The notes below the pieces were generated by a model that was not told the DNA's origin, did not search any database, and saw only the letters and a list, made by a program, of their open reading frames with translations. A DNA stretch of 64,000 bases from Fischerella muscicola PCC 7414 (lineage in GTDB: Bacteria; Cyanobacteriota; Cyanobacteriia; Cyanobacteriales; Nostocaceae). Both the position numbers and the translations under genes were made by a program. The stretch is taken from NCBI RefSeq assembly GCF_000317205.1, contig NZ_AJLK01000118.1, positions 1 through 64,000 on the forward strand. The letters run 5' to 3'. The stretch's first letter is position 1, and every line of letters begins with the position of its first letter. Below, piece after piece: positions 15,551-25,190 of the stretch.

Positions 15551-17714
15551 AAGGAATCGCTAAAGTGGCAATTTCTGAAACTTTAACTTCCTTGTCTGTA
15601 GTGGCACTAGTACTTGAGCGATCGCTACTCAAATCATCTAGTAAATCACCAATTACCTCGACTGGTTCTCCTAACTCTACTGGGCCAGAACTACGATTTA
15701 ATTCTGCTGCTAAAGCCACTAATGTTTTCACAGCTTTTTTGAGTGGAGAACGACTGACTATCACTAGTACTTCTCCTGTACCTTTATCTATTGCTTTGAG
15801 TTTCAGGTGTTGCGGATCGCCGATTGTGCGAGTTTCTTTTGGTGCGATTAATGTAGATTCTTCGGTGGCAGGCCATTGATAGGGAAAGACCACTACTAAC
15901 CCACCTGTAGAATCTACCAGTAAACTTGTTAAGTAAACAGGAGTAGATTCGTGGTTAGTAACTTTAAACTGAAATAGTTTCGCAAGGGGTAATTTTTGAG
16001 AATATCTTTGTTGGAATTCACCGCGATTATTTTTACCTCTAACTGTGGATGTTTTAAACAGAGTTTGATTTGGTTGATCTACTAAATTCATTGACACTTC
16101 TACATCTAGTTGAGAAGATGTAGCATTTAAAGTTTTTTTGATGATTTCAACTGCCAAAAATGATTTGATGATTGGTTCTAAACGAGAAACAGCTGCTGGG
16201 ACTGTTTCTCCAAGTTTGCCAAAAGATTGTGGTACAAATTCTAGCCCTTTAGTAAATAAACCAATACTGCCAACTGTGGGTAGATTAGGAATATTTTGGC
16301 GTTGCAATTGTTGCCGATAATCATCTGTTAATCGGCTCAATATATACTGCACCTGTGGAGGATAGGGTACGTTTCCTGATTTGGCGGCTACGGCTTCAAC
16401 GCGGTTGATTTGGGAAAGTGCTTGTTTGGCTGCATTCGTTTCTGCTGCGAGGGAGGGATCTATGCCAATAGTTAACTTTAAAGTAGCCGGAACCACACGA
16501 CTTGATTCTTGCAGCAGCATTCCTGGTTGCATAGATGCAATTCCCCCTGGTTGCAGTCTGGCTGTGGCAATTAAACCCTGGCGAGATTCTAATTTAACTT
16601 GTGCAGATGCTTGCCCTTTTTGATCAACTATTGTGAAAGTTGCCCCTTTGCCAAAGCTTTCCAGGCTTTCTGAGTCTACTCCACCTAGCCAGATGGTAGC
16701 TTGTTTGCCTTCTACCTTGGTAATTACGGCATCAGCAGGGGGTAATTTTTTGTTGATAAAATACACAGGCTGGCTTTGATCACCGTCTGCTAGGGGTTGT
16801 TGCGGAGTTTTTAATACCCTCAACCCAGAAGTTAATTGAGCGATCGCACTACCTACGTTACTTGTTTGTTGCCAAAGATATTGAGTCAATAAGTAAGTAA
16901 ATGCACCAGCAAAAAACTCATCAAATGTAGCATCGGCTGCATCTTGATCACGTTGAGCGCCAGCCAAAACTACTCCTTTACGCGCTCCTGCACAGCGCCT
17001 TTTAGCAAATTCTTCGGGAGAAATTTGTAACTTATCTAACCAACGCTGTTGATAGGCTATTTCCTCGGAACTAGGCTTTAAATTATTACCTGGTACAGAA
17101 CGAATTCTAAAATTACCACGAGTACCACCGCCAGAGTGACAACTATCCATCACAAAAGAAACATTATCTGTTTGTAATGCAGACATCAGCAAAAACAGAG
17201 TCCGTCCCATGATGTCTGGTACTAACTTATTTTGTCCATCCTCAGCAGTAACGATACTACTGTTCAAATCACTATTGAATTGCTGATTTGGACATAACTG
17301 CACAGGATTGGGGTCAAGCAACTGGGAACCATGACCGGAAAAATGAAAAACTACCACATCTGTCGGTTTAGCTTGCTTAATTAAATGTTCTTCAAACGCT
17401 GTTAATATATTGTTGCGGGTTGGTTGCTTATCAGAGGGGTCACTTGTCAACCTGAGAATATCACTTTTGTTAAAACCGAAACGGTGAATTAGTAGTTCCT
17501 GCTGTAACTCTACATCAGTAACGCATCCTTCTAAGTCGGTAAATCTTTGACTAGCCGGATACTGATTAATTCCCACCAACAAAGCTAGTTTCCGCGGAGT
17601 GCCTTGTGCTAAAACCTGGGCATAACGGTTTCCTTGTTGAACAATATCTAAATAGCTCAAACCGAGTGTAGTTAACGTTGAACCAGCAAATTGTAAAAAA
17701 TGACGGCGTCGCAT
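15537..17714 (-). CDS. Caspase-like (peptidase C14 / metacaspase-type) protein, exported
   Basis: A 725-residue protein. The N-terminus MRRRHFLQFAGSTLTTLGLS looks like a twin-arginine-type signal. The caspase p20 fold spans ~40-300 with KLALLVGINQYP, catalytic His128 in HFSGHGSQ and catalytic Cys192 in MDSCHSGGG, so both residues of the dyad are intact. The remaining ~400 residues are beta-rich, with no clear known domain. Orthocaspases cleave after basic residues. It is the first gene of the minus-strand set, overlapping tpsB by 14 bases. A role in processing or licensing the TPS exoprotein is inferred from this linkage only. The 1-kb upstream gap probably holds the promoter. Confidence 0.9.
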   Translation of the reverse strand: MRRRHFLQFAGSTLTTLGLSYLDIVQQGNRYAQVLAQGTPRKLALLVGINQYPASQRFTDLEGCVTDVELQQELLIHRFGFNKSDILRLTSDPSDKQPTRNNILTAFEEHLIKQAKPTDVVVFHFSGHGSQLLDPNPVQLCPNQQFNSDLNSSIVTAEDGQNKLVPDIMGRTLFLLMSALQTDNVSFVMDSCHSGGGTRGNFRIRSVPGNNLKPSSEEIAYQQRWLDKLQISPEEFAKRRCAGARKGVVLAGAQRDQDAADATFDEFFAGAFTYLLTQYLWQQTSNVGSAIAQLTSGLRVLKTPQQPLADGDQSQPVYFINKKLPPADAVITKVEGKQATIWLGGVDSESLESFGKGATFTIVDQKGQASAQVKLESRQGLIATARLQPGGIASMQPGMLLQESSRVVPATLKLTIGIDPSLAAETNAAKQALSQINRVEAVAAKSGNVPYPPQVQYILSRLTDDYRQQLQRQNIPNLPTVGSIGLFTKGLEFVPQSFGKLGETVPAAVSRLEPIIKSFLAVEIIKKTLNATSSQLDVEVSMNLVDQPNQTLFKTSTVRGKNNRGEFQQRYSQKLPLAKLFQFKVTNHESTPVYLTSLLVDSTGGLVVVFPYQWPATEESTLIAPKETRTIGDPQHLKLKAIDKGTGEVLVIVSRSPLKKAVKTLVALAAELNRSSGPVELGEPVEVIGDLLDDLSSDRSSTSATTDKEVKVSEIATLAIPFEVV

Positions 17715-18031
17715 TATTAATATCGAATATTAAGCAATAATTTGTCAAAAACTAACCCAAATATCGGGGAATCTGAACTAAAAAGCCGAGTTTATTAACT
17801 TAGTGACTGTGATTATACATTTATTCCTTAAGACTGATGCATAAATAATCATGTATTTTTTTATTCAAAAGATCATGGGGCAAATCCAGATAAATTTATG
17901 CAGCGATCGCACTTTTGAGAACAAAAAATTTCTTCGTTATCTACACAATTATTTACATTAAAAATTTATTTATTTATACATCTATCATTAGATATAGAAA
18001 TCCTAGCTAATTTGTAAGCATCGCAGAGCCT

Positions 18032-18065
18032 AGATCCCCGACTTTGCAAGAGTTGTCGGGGATCT
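18032..18065. repeat. Dispersed hairpin repeat, copy 2 (AGATCCCCGACTT family)
   Basis: AGATCCCCGACTTTGCAAGA continuing to GTCGGGGATCT. Same palindromic arms as copies at 1167 and 57743, with a diverged loop. Confidence 0.7.
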
Positions 18066-18682
18066 TGTCTAGTACCAAAATCTCAATTTTCTCAAATAAT
18101 GTCTCTTGAAGTTTTAATTCCTACTTACCTCAACGATTAGAAATTAAACAAACTCTGCGCCCCTTTGCGATCCTTTGCGTTTAAAAACACTAGGAATTAA
18201 TGCAAACCAATACTTAGCCTGCGTCCGCCCTTTGTAATTATTACTACTCCAATAGAAACTTGCTACACATGTATGTGCGTACATCCAAACCTGGAAAATT
18301 ACCACAATTTCATGAGTAAATCCATGATTAGAGCCGTCATGCTTCATTTCATTTTGAAATGAGTAGAGAATGATTTACAAATAAGCTATAAGAACGTAAT
18401 ATGTTTATGGAAAATTTTAATGATAGATTTTTTACTTTATAAATTTAGTATTTGCAAACAAAAATTATGCAAAGATTAAAGTGGTAATTTATATAACATA
18501 AACCTACTGAGTTGAGGAAAATTCAACTAAAAAAACTGAGTAAAAATAAATAATTTGTGGATTTTGGTAGATATGATTAAAATCCAAACAATTTTCAGTA
18601 TACATTCAACCACAGTTAGTACATAGACAAAAATCTTTTACTTAGCAAGAATTATTACTATATATTCAGTAAAGCTCGAAAC

Positions 18683-18718
18683 ATTTTTAGTGTAGTGTGA
18701 ATTTTTAGTGTAGTGTGA
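18683..18718 (+). repeat. 18-bp tandem duplication in the shc leader
   Basis: Two exact consecutive copies of ATTTTTAGTGTAGTGTGA end 11 bases before the shc start. Because of its position it could be a duplicated operator or a recent slippage event. Confidence 0.85.
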
Positions 18719-18728
18719 GAAGTGTTTC

Positions 18729-20639
18729 ATGCAAACTCAAGACAGAGTGACCGCATCAAAACTCCCAGATGCGATCGCTGCTAGCCAGAACTACTTGCTT
18801 TCAATTCAAAATCCCCAAGGTTATTGGTGGGCTGAGTTAGAATCCAACGTCACCATCACTGCGGAAGTTGTGCTGCTGCATAAAATATGGGGAACGGACA
18901 AATCTAGACCCCTACAGAAAGTAGAGGCATATCTGCGTTCTCAACAAAGAGAACACGGAGGCTGGGAACTGTTTTACGATGATGGCGGAGAACTTAGTAC
19001 TTCAGTAGAAGCGTACATGGCGTTGAGGCTCTTGGGTGTACCCCCAACCGACCCCGCCATGCTCAAGGCCAGAAAATTTATTCTAGAGCGAGGCGGTATC
19101 AGTCGGACTCGCATTTTTACAAAATTACACCTAGCGCTCATCGGTTGTTATAGCTGGCAGGGTATTCCGTCGTTACCACCTTGGGTAATGTTGCTGCCAG
19201 AGAACTTTTTCTTTAACATCTACGAAATGTCCAGCTGGGCTAGGTCAAGTACCGTGCCCTTGTTGATAGTATGCGATCGCAAACCAGTTTTTCCCATCGA
19301 TCCAGCAATCAACTTGCACGAACTGTATGCAGAAGGCATAGAACAAGCCAAATATGAATTACCCCGTAGTGGTAACTGGACAGATATATTTCTTACCCTC
19401 GACTTTGGTTTCAAACTGGCTGAAAACCTAAATTTAGTGCCTTTTCGTGCCGAAGGTATCAAAGCCGCCGAGAAATGGATATTAGAACGGCAAGAAGCAA
19501 CAGGTGACTGGGGCGGTATTATTCCTGCCATGCTCAATTCGCTACTGGCTTTGCGCTGTTTGGATTACGACGCCGCCGATCCAATAGTCGAACGAGGACT
19601 GCAAGCGATTGATAACTTTGCCATTGAAACAGCAGACACCTACCGAGTCCAACCCTGTGTTTCCCCAGTTTGGGATACAGCTTGGGTAATGAGAGCGCTT
19701 GTTGATTCTGGTTTCGCACCTGATCATCCTGCTGTAGTACGCTCAGCTGAATGGTTGTTAAATAAGCAAATTCTCGATTATGGCGATTGGGTAGTCAAAA
19801 ATCGGCAAGGTAAACCGGGTGCATGGGCATTTGAATTTGACAATCGCTTTTATCCCGATGTCGATGATACTGCTGTCGTGGTGATGGCACTAAATCAAGT
19901 CAAGCTTCCCAATGAAAAGTTGAAACACCAAGCCATGCGCCGTGCTGTTGACTGGATTGCTTCTATGCAGTGTAAAGCAGGTGGTTGGGCTGCTTTTGAT
20001 TTAGACAATGATCAGGATTGGCTGAATCTCATCCCCTATGGTGATCTCAAAGCCATGATTGACCCTAACACAGCTGATGTTACAGCCAGAGTGTTAGAAA
20101 TGTTGGGTAGTTGTCATCTATCAATTGATAGATATAAGCAACAGCGAGCGATTACATATCTATTAAATGAGCAAGAACCTGAAGGTTGTTGGTTTGGTCG
20201 TTGGGGAGTCAATTACATCTACGGGACAAGTGGCGTATTGGCTGCCCTATCTTTAGTTGCCCCTCAAACTCATCGCTACAACATAGAACAGGGTGCTGCT
20301 TGGTTAATTAGTTGTCAAAACTCAGATGGCGGTTGGGGTGAGACTTGTCGTAGTTATGATGACCCGAGTCTGAAGGGGAAAGGACGTAGTACTGCCTCGC
20401 AGACAGCTTGGGCTTTAATCGGACTAATGGCAGCCGGTAGAGCAACTGGCAACTTTGCCAAAGCAGCAATTGAGCGGGGAATTGATTACTTACTAGTAAC
20501 TCAACTGCCAAATGGTACTTGGGATGAAGCTGATTTTACAGGTACTGGTTTTCCTAGCCATTTTTATCTGAAGTATCACCTCTATCAACAATATTTTCCT
20601 TTAATAGCTCTAGGTCAATATCAAAAATTATTTGCTTGA
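18729..20639 (+). CDS. shc: Squalene-hopene cyclase
   Basis: Cyclises squalene to hopene/diplopterol for hopanoid membrane lipids; a monotopic membrane enzyme. Its 636 residues match the family length. The catalytic acid motif DVDD is at 377-380. Several QW-type repeats are visible (QREHGGWE, ERQEATGDWGG, MQCKAGGWAAFD, NEQEPEGCWFGRWG, QNSDGGWGE, QLPNGTWDE). ATG at 18729 follows the tandem duplication; no strong ribosome-binding site. The squalene/phytoene synthase family gene follows on the same strand after ~280 bases, so substrate supply and cyclisation are genetically linked. Confidence 0.97.
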   Translation: MQTQDRVTASKLPDAIAASQNYLLSIQNPQGYWWAELESNVTITAEVVLLHKIWGTDKSRPLQKVEAYLRSQQREHGGWELFYDDGGELSTSVEAYMALRLLGVPPTDPAMLKARKFILERGGISRTRIFTKLHLALIGCYSWQGIPSLPPWVMLLPENFFFNIYEMSSWARSSTVPLLIVCDRKPVFPIDPAINLHELYAEGIEQAKYELPRSGNWTDIFLTLDFGFKLAENLNLVPFRAEGIKAAEKWILERQEATGDWGGIIPAMLNSLLALRCLDYDAADPIVERGLQAIDNFAIETADTYRVQPCVSPVWDTAWVMRALVDSGFAPDHPAVVRSAEWLLNKQILDYGDWVVKNRQGKPGAWAFEFDNRFYPDVDDTAVVVMALNQVKLPNEKLKHQAMRRAVDWIASMQCKAGGWAAFDLDNDQDWLNLIPYGDLKAMIDPNTADVTARVLEMLGSCHLSIDRYKQQRAITYLLNEQEPEGCWFGRWGVNYIYGTSGVLAALSLVAPQTHRYNIEQGAAWLISCQNSDGGWGETCRSYDDPSLKGKGRSTASQTAWALIGLMAAGRATGNFAKAAIERGIDYLLVTQLPNGTWDEADFTGTGFPSHFYLKYHLYQQYFPLIALGQYQKLFA

Positions 20640-20705
20640 TCTGTTAGAGAGCAAAAATTTGGGTGACAATTGTTCGATTTGATGAAAAAATTGTTTTCCA
20701 AATGC

Positions 20706-20731
20706 TACGCTACGGGAACTCCTGTAGCGTA
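20706..20731. terminator. Hairpin after shc
   Basis: TACGCTAC pairs with GTAGCGTA over a 10-base loop, ~70 bases past the shc stop. It has no T-run. The sequence style (GGGAACTCCTGTAGCGTACG) is that of a common cyanobacterial dispersed repeat, so it may be a repeat rather than a true terminator. Confidence 0.4.
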
Positions 20732-20922
20732 CGTCCCTACTCTAAATCCGAGAAGCACTTTTTTTGTCAGCAAATTATGAACAAAAAATTACACAAGTTT
20801 AACCAATTTTTCAAAATAAACAGTTGCAAATAAAATTATTAAGTTTTAGTGAAAACCATCAGTCAAATCATAAAAGATTTACAAACTTCGGTATGGTAAA
20901 ACACGAACACAGGTATGTAGAA

Positions 20923-21744
20923 ATGGATTTAATGACAGATGCTTTAGAAATTTTAAAAGAAACTAGTCGGACTTTTTATATTCCAATTAGTCGTTTGCCG
21001 CGAGGATTACAAGAAGCGGTGGCATCAGCATATCTATGTATGCGGGCCATTGATGAAATTGAAGACCATCCCACACTAGATAACCAGACCAAAGCTAATA
21101 TTTTGCGATCAATTAGCTTAACATTACAGGCAGCAGTTGATGGTTTCACTATCGATGCTTTCTCTAGGGAATTTAGCTCTCACGAAAAATTATTAGCAGA
21201 GGTAACTATCAGAATCAGGGAATGGGCGCTACTAGCACCTGAGACTATCGCTCCCCGAATTTGGGATGCAACTGGAGCAATGGCAGACAGGATGGCATAC
21301 TGGGCAGAAAGAAATTGGAAAATTCATACAGAGTCTGATTTAGATCGCTATACTTTTGGGGTTGCGGGTGCGGTAGGGCTGTTACTTTCTGATTTGTGGA
21401 CTTGGTATGATGGAACGCAGACTAACCGTACTTATGCAGTTGGATTTGGTAGAGGTCTACAGGCAGTTAACATTCTCCGTAACCATAAAGAAGATTTAAC
21501 CCGTAACGTCAATTTTTTTCCAGATGGTTGGAGTGCAGACAATATGCAAGTGTATGCTCGTCGTAATCTAGCATTAGCAGAAGCTTATACCAAAGCCCTG
21601 AGTGCTGGCCCGACTTTAGACTTTTGCCAAATTCCCCTCAGTTTAGCTTATGGTACTCTCAATGCCCTTGCTGATGGTAGAGAGAAACTTAGTCGTAGTG
21701 ATGTACTGGCACTGATTGAGCAGGTAACTAATCTCAGCAAATAG
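20923..21744 (+). CDS. Squalene/phytoene synthase family protein (probable squalene synthase)
   Basis: Condenses two prenyl diphosphates; next to shc it most likely makes squalene from farnesyl diphosphate. About 273 residues from the chosen start (MDLMTDALEILKETSRTFY). The first Asp-rich motif is RAIDEIEDHP. The second, QAVNILRNHKED, has Asn where the family usually has Asp (N-x2-RD). The start at 20923 is picked because AGG lies 9 bases upstream and the family normally begins close to SRTFY. The frame is open back to 20824, with another ATG at 20893. Phytoene synthase activity is a less likely alternative. Confidence 0.88.
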   Translation: MDLMTDALEILKETSRTFYIPISRLPRGLQEAVASAYLCMRAIDEIEDHPTLDNQTKANILRSISLTLQAAVDGFTIDAFSREFSSHEKLLAEVTIRIREWALLAPETIAPRIWDATGAMADRMAYWAERNWKIHTESDLDRYTFGVAGAVGLLLSDLWTWYDGTQTNRTYAVGFGRGLQAVNILRNHKEDLTRNVNFFPDGWSADNMQVYARRNLALAEAYTKALSAGPTLDFCQIPLSLAYGTLNALADGREKLSRSDVLALIEQVTNLSK

Positions 21745-22099
21745 AAATTGATGAATTACGTAAGACTGTGAATTAACAAAGTCGCTAATAGATCATGGGA
21801 AACACCCAACATACCAATGAACAACCAACCACCCACGAAAGATCCATCTGTGTCATCTGGAGGACACTGCGCCCTTGGGGGTTCCAACAGTTGTAGCACG
21901 TGTCCGTTGTTTATCGGTGTGTATCGGCGGAAAGTTTGAGCTAGGGCTTGGGGCGTACTCTACCTTGAAGCCGCCCTACGGGCGTCTACAAAGCAGCGTC
22001 CTGGAGGGAACTTCAAAGCTTTCCAAGAGAGTGGTCGATTTCTAAAAAAACGATTTTTTACCAGACGCAATATTCCTTGCGTCTCCATATTAATTCACA
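21745..22099. repeat. Intergenic block of dispersed repeats
   Basis: From ~21905 it carries TATCGGTGTGTATCGG, AAAGTTTGAGCTAGGG, TTCAAAGCTTTCCAAGAGAG and GGTCGATTTCTAAAAA. It parallels the repeat inside the TpsA leader region (13287-13413) over much of its length. The first 150 bases show no gene. Confidence 0.6.
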
Positions 22100-22600
22100 T
22101 CAGGCGTGAATTATGAGATTTTCAGCATTCATAATTTGTGAAGAATTTTTCTTCAGCATTTGGGCGATCGCATCACCAGGAACAGGACGACTAAAGTAGA
22201 ATCCCTGACCTTCATGACACCCACGCTGTTGTAGTTCTGTGGCCATGATTTGTTGGCTGTGCAGTTCCTGCAACTGAGCATTGATCTCTGAGGAATAAAA
22301 CTTGTATTGGCTACGTCCCTGTTGCTTTGCTTGATACAAGGCTATATGAGCCTGTTGTAAAAGTTGATCTACACCATTGCGATCGCTCAAATCATTAATT
22401 GTGATACCGATGCTAGTTGTGATCCGAATTGTGTTACCTGCAATTAGGAAGGGTTTTGCCAATGTGCTTTGTAGTAACTGAGATAGCTGAATGACACTCT
22501 CAAAAGAAGGAATGTTAGTTCGAGCGATCGCAAACTCATCTCCATTTAAATGAGCCAGAATATCTGTTTGAGCGACACAATTTGATAAACGCTGGCCCCA
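22100..22600 (-). pseudogene. Collapsed GGDEF-EAL protein gene
   Basis: The minus-strand frame starts mid-domain with QRLSNCVAQTDILAHLNGDE, where the GGDEF signature is degenerate (NGDEF). It continues through the rest of a GGDEF domain (TSIGITIND, ALYQAKQQGRSQYKFY), then joins directly to the very end of an EAL domain (LQQRGCHEGQGFYFSRPVP). The start of the GGDEF domain and nearly all of the EAL domain, including its catalytic residues, are missing. An in-frame stop lies just upstream. It is a deletion relic of a cyclic-di-GMP turnover protein and is unlikely to be active. Confidence 0.85.
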
Positions 22601-23204
22601 ATGGCAGTGTGTCTTTTATTCACAATTAGTTAAAAATAATTTCAGCGCAAATAAATATTTTTAAGTTATATATCATACTTTTATATATTTTTTGCTCATA
22701 AAGCTTATTCCATGTTTATCTCTTAAAATAAGCTTTATAGACATTTTAAATGTTAAATAATCTACGTTTATTTACTTTTAAGAATGTAAAAAATTTAAAA
22801 TTATTGTTGATTCATGCCAAAGGGTATCCCTGGGTATACCCTCACAACTTCCTCAAATTTTTACATTTAATTTATATCTAGCTACTTAATTTCAACTAGG
22901 TTTATGGCAAGAAGACGGACAATATTTCAGATAGCAGCAAAGCCGGAAAACCCTTTGCACCAGGGGAGAATATTGAAGCTGCGATCGCAGCACTCTTGGC
23001 GGCAAATGCCAAACTACCTGAGTCACGCTGCCAAAAAAGCATTTCCAAGACTTTCCCAATTATGTCATCGGCATTGGGTAAAGCTGAATATATCCAGATC
23101 GATAACTTGATGTGCTTTCAGCAGATAAGGGGGGAAAGCAACTCAAGAGTCAAAATTTTTGACTTTTGAATTTTGACTTGTTACCCCACCCACAAACAAC
23201 TAAC
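22601..23204. other. AT-rich intergenic region with a possible gene remnant
   Basis: Very AT-rich to ~22900. At 22899-23168 the plus frame beginning VYGKKTDNISDSSKAGKPFA and running to a TGA looks protein-like but has no start codon and no recognised family. A shorter ATG frame there (22904) is less convincing. No hairpin or repeat of note was seen before 23205. Confidence 0.35.
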
Positions 23205-23257
23205 CACTAACCACTGTACAGACGTGCCATGGCACGTCTGGTACAACAACCAACAAC
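23205..23257. repeat. 53-bp exact direct repeat, left copy flanking ftsH
   Basis: Identical over 53 bases to 25792-25844, in the same orientation, so the pair brackets the FtsH gene. The core is the perfect palindrome AGACGTGCCATGGCACGTCT (20 bases). Confidence 0.9.
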
Positions 23258-23267
23258 CAACCAACAA

Positions 23268-25190
23268 CTAACCACTAACCACCAATTGTTGTTTTTCAGG
23301 TAACTGAGTATACTCAGCCACAATTTTCCGGAATTGCTCTCCTTCTATTGTCTCTTGTTCTACTAACAAATCCACCAGTTGATGAATAACCTGCTGATTT
23401 TCTTGGATCAACTGTTTCGCTTTTTGGTAGCAATCGATAATCATCTCACGGACTTTCGCATCAATTTTGCCAGCAATTTCCTCAGAATATTCTGATTTTG
23501 TCATCCAATCGCGTCCTAAAAACACCTCACTATTTTGGCTTTCCAAAGAAAACTGTCCTAACTCAGACATGCCATACAGCGTCACCATCTGCCGAGCTAT
23601 TGATGTCACATATCCTAGTTCCCTTTCAGCCTTTCTACCACCCGCAGTTTCGGCAGAACCAAAAATCACTTCCTCTGCGGCTCTACCTCCTAATACTGCT
23701 GTAATTTTGGCCAATAGCTGGCTGCGAGACAATAAAAAATGCTCTTCATTGGAAATAAACCAGGTCATTCCCAATTCTTGTCCTCGTCGAATCAACATGA
23801 CTTTTTCTACTGGATCATGGTCTTTAAGGAGAGTTCCCACTAAAGCATGTCCTACTTCATGGTAAGCAACCAATCGCTTGATCTTGCTGTCTATCAAGGG
23901 GGTTCCTTCCATCCCTGCCACTACCCGAACTACGGCATCATCAATTTCTGTCATGGTGATAGCATCTTTATGCCTTCTGGCGGTGAGAATGGCAGCTTCG
24001 TTGAGCAGGTTAGCTAAGTCTGCGCCAGTAAAACCAGTCGTACGACGAGCGATCGCTTCTAAGGAAACACTTGAGTCAATTTTCTTATTCCGAGCATGAA
24101 CTTTTAAAATTTCCAAACGCCCTTTAATATCCGGTACATCAACAATTACCTGGCGGTCAAATCTTCCGGGTCTGAGTAATGCTGCATCCAAAACATCTGG
24201 GCGGTTAGTGGCAGCAATAATAATAATGCCAGTGTTGCCTTCAAAACCATCCATCTCTGTCAGTAGTTGGTTGAGGGTTTGTTCCCGTTCATCATTACCA
24301 CCACCAATACCCGTACCCCGTTGTCTACCAACGGCATCAATTTCATCAATAAATATTAAACAAGGGGCATTATCTTTGGCTTTTTTGAATAAGTCACGGA
24401 CACGAGACGCACCCACACCGACAAACATTTCCACAAATTCAGAACCGGAAATGCTAAAGAAGGGAACGGCTGCTTCCCCAGCGATCGCTTTTGCTAATAA
24501 GGTTTTACCAGTACCTGGAGGCCCTACTAACAGGACTCCTTTGGGAATACGCGCCCCAACAGCAGTAAATTTTTCTGGCTGTTTGAGGAAGGTAACAACT
24601 TCTTGAAGTTCTTCTTTCGCTTCTTCAATACCAGCGACATCATCGAATTTGATACCAGTTTTAGCCTCCATTTGAAAGCGAGCTCTGGATTTACCAAAGT
24701 TCATGGCTTGGCTAGAAGCATTCGTAGAGCGGCGTAGGAACAGTAACATTAAAGCAACCAGTGGCAAAATCCACATGAGGTTGAGCAAAAGACCAACAGC
24801 AGCTCTACTGTTAGCAGAGGAAACCTCGTCAAACTCAACTTTTTTTGCTTTAAGTTGGGCAATCAACTCTGGGTTTTGATCCAAAAGCTTTACACGCAGA
24901 GGTTGGGCATTTTCTGTCCCCTTCAGATATACATCTGCTACCTTTTCGGTTTCATCTAAATCTACCCTGGCGACTTCTCCAGCTTCAATTTTTTGGAGCA
25001 GTTGACCATAGGTAAGAGTGTTGTTGTCCTGCTGCTGCTGTTGCTGCTGCTCTGCTTTTTGTGCCAAGGCAGGAGGAGTACCTTCCACAAATCCTGGCAA
25101 AATCATTAAACCAGCTACCAACGCCCCTGCCAAAGCTGTACGTTTTGTCGGTCGCTGTTTTTTTGACACCTTTTTCTCAAAACTTCTCAT
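23268..25190 (-). CDS. ftsH: ATP-dependent zinc metalloprotease FtsH (divergent paralogue)
   Basis: A membrane-bound AAA+ protease of 640 residues. N-terminal membrane segment (~20-43), a Gln run (~48-55), the intermembrane FtsH-extracellular domain (~57-125), a second membrane segment (~131-151), Walker A GPPGTGKT (~215-222), Walker B LIFIDEID, the second region of homology ([20 protein letters not shown]) and the zinc site HEVGH (His444, Glu445, His448). The usual third zinc ligand Asp, in TTGAxxDL of typical homologues, appears to be Glu in AERELGYVT. Its last residues (VVSG) lie in CCACTAA-type repeat DNA. It degrades membrane and photosystem proteins in cyanobacteria; the specific role of this copy is unknown. 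Confidence 0.95.
   Translation of the reverse strand: MRSFEKKVSKKQRPTKRTALAGALVAGLMILPGFVEGTPPALAQKAEQQQQQQQDNNTLTYGQLLQKIEAGEVARVDLDETEKVADVYLKGTENAQPLRVKLLDQNPELIAQLKAKKVEFDEVSSANSRAAVGLLLNLMWILPLVALMLLFLRRSTNASSQAMNFGKSRARFQMEAKTGIKFDDVAGIEEAKEELQEVVTFLKQPEKFTAVGARIPKGVLLVGPPGTGKTLLAKAIAGEAAVPFFSISGSEFVEMFVGVGASRVRDLFKKAKDNAPCLIFIDEIDAVGRQRGTGIGGGNDEREQTLNQLLTEMDGFEGNTGIIIIAATNRPDVLDAALLRPGRFDRQVIVDVPDIKGRLEILKVHARNKKIDSSVSLEAIARRTTGFTGADLANLLNEAAILTARRHKDAITMTEIDDAVVRVVAGMEGTPLIDSKIKRLVAYHEVGHALVGTLLKDHDPVEKVMLIRRGQELGMTWFISNEEHFLLSRSQLLAKITAVLGGRAAEEVIFGSAETAGGRKAERELGYVTSIARQMVTLYGMSELGQFSLESQNSEVFLGRDWMTKSEYSEEIAGKIDAKVREMIIDCYQKAKQLIQENQQVIHQLVDLLVEQETIEGEQFRKIVAEYTQLPEKQQLVVSG

Larger units (their letters stand above)
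17715..18728. other. Long AT-rich intergenic region upstream of two divergent operons
   Basis: About 1 kb between the caspase-like gene (minus) and shc (plus). It holds one AGATCCCCGAC hairpin (18032-18065), an ACGCAAAGG-type repeat (18148-18190) and an 18-bp tandem duplication just before shc. A 67-codon frame at 18144-18347 (minus) ends in repeat DNA and is not accepted as a gene. Promoters for both directions are expected here but not confidently placed. Confidence 0.6.

Noticed and set aside
18144-18347. 67-codon minus-strand frame
   Set aside because: Its C-terminal part is ACGCAAAGG repeat DNA and no family is recognised; probably chance or an old relic.
22904-23110. 68-codon plus-strand ATG frame
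   Set aside because: Arg/Ser/His-rich and overlapped by a more protein-like frame without a start; neither can be supported as a gene.
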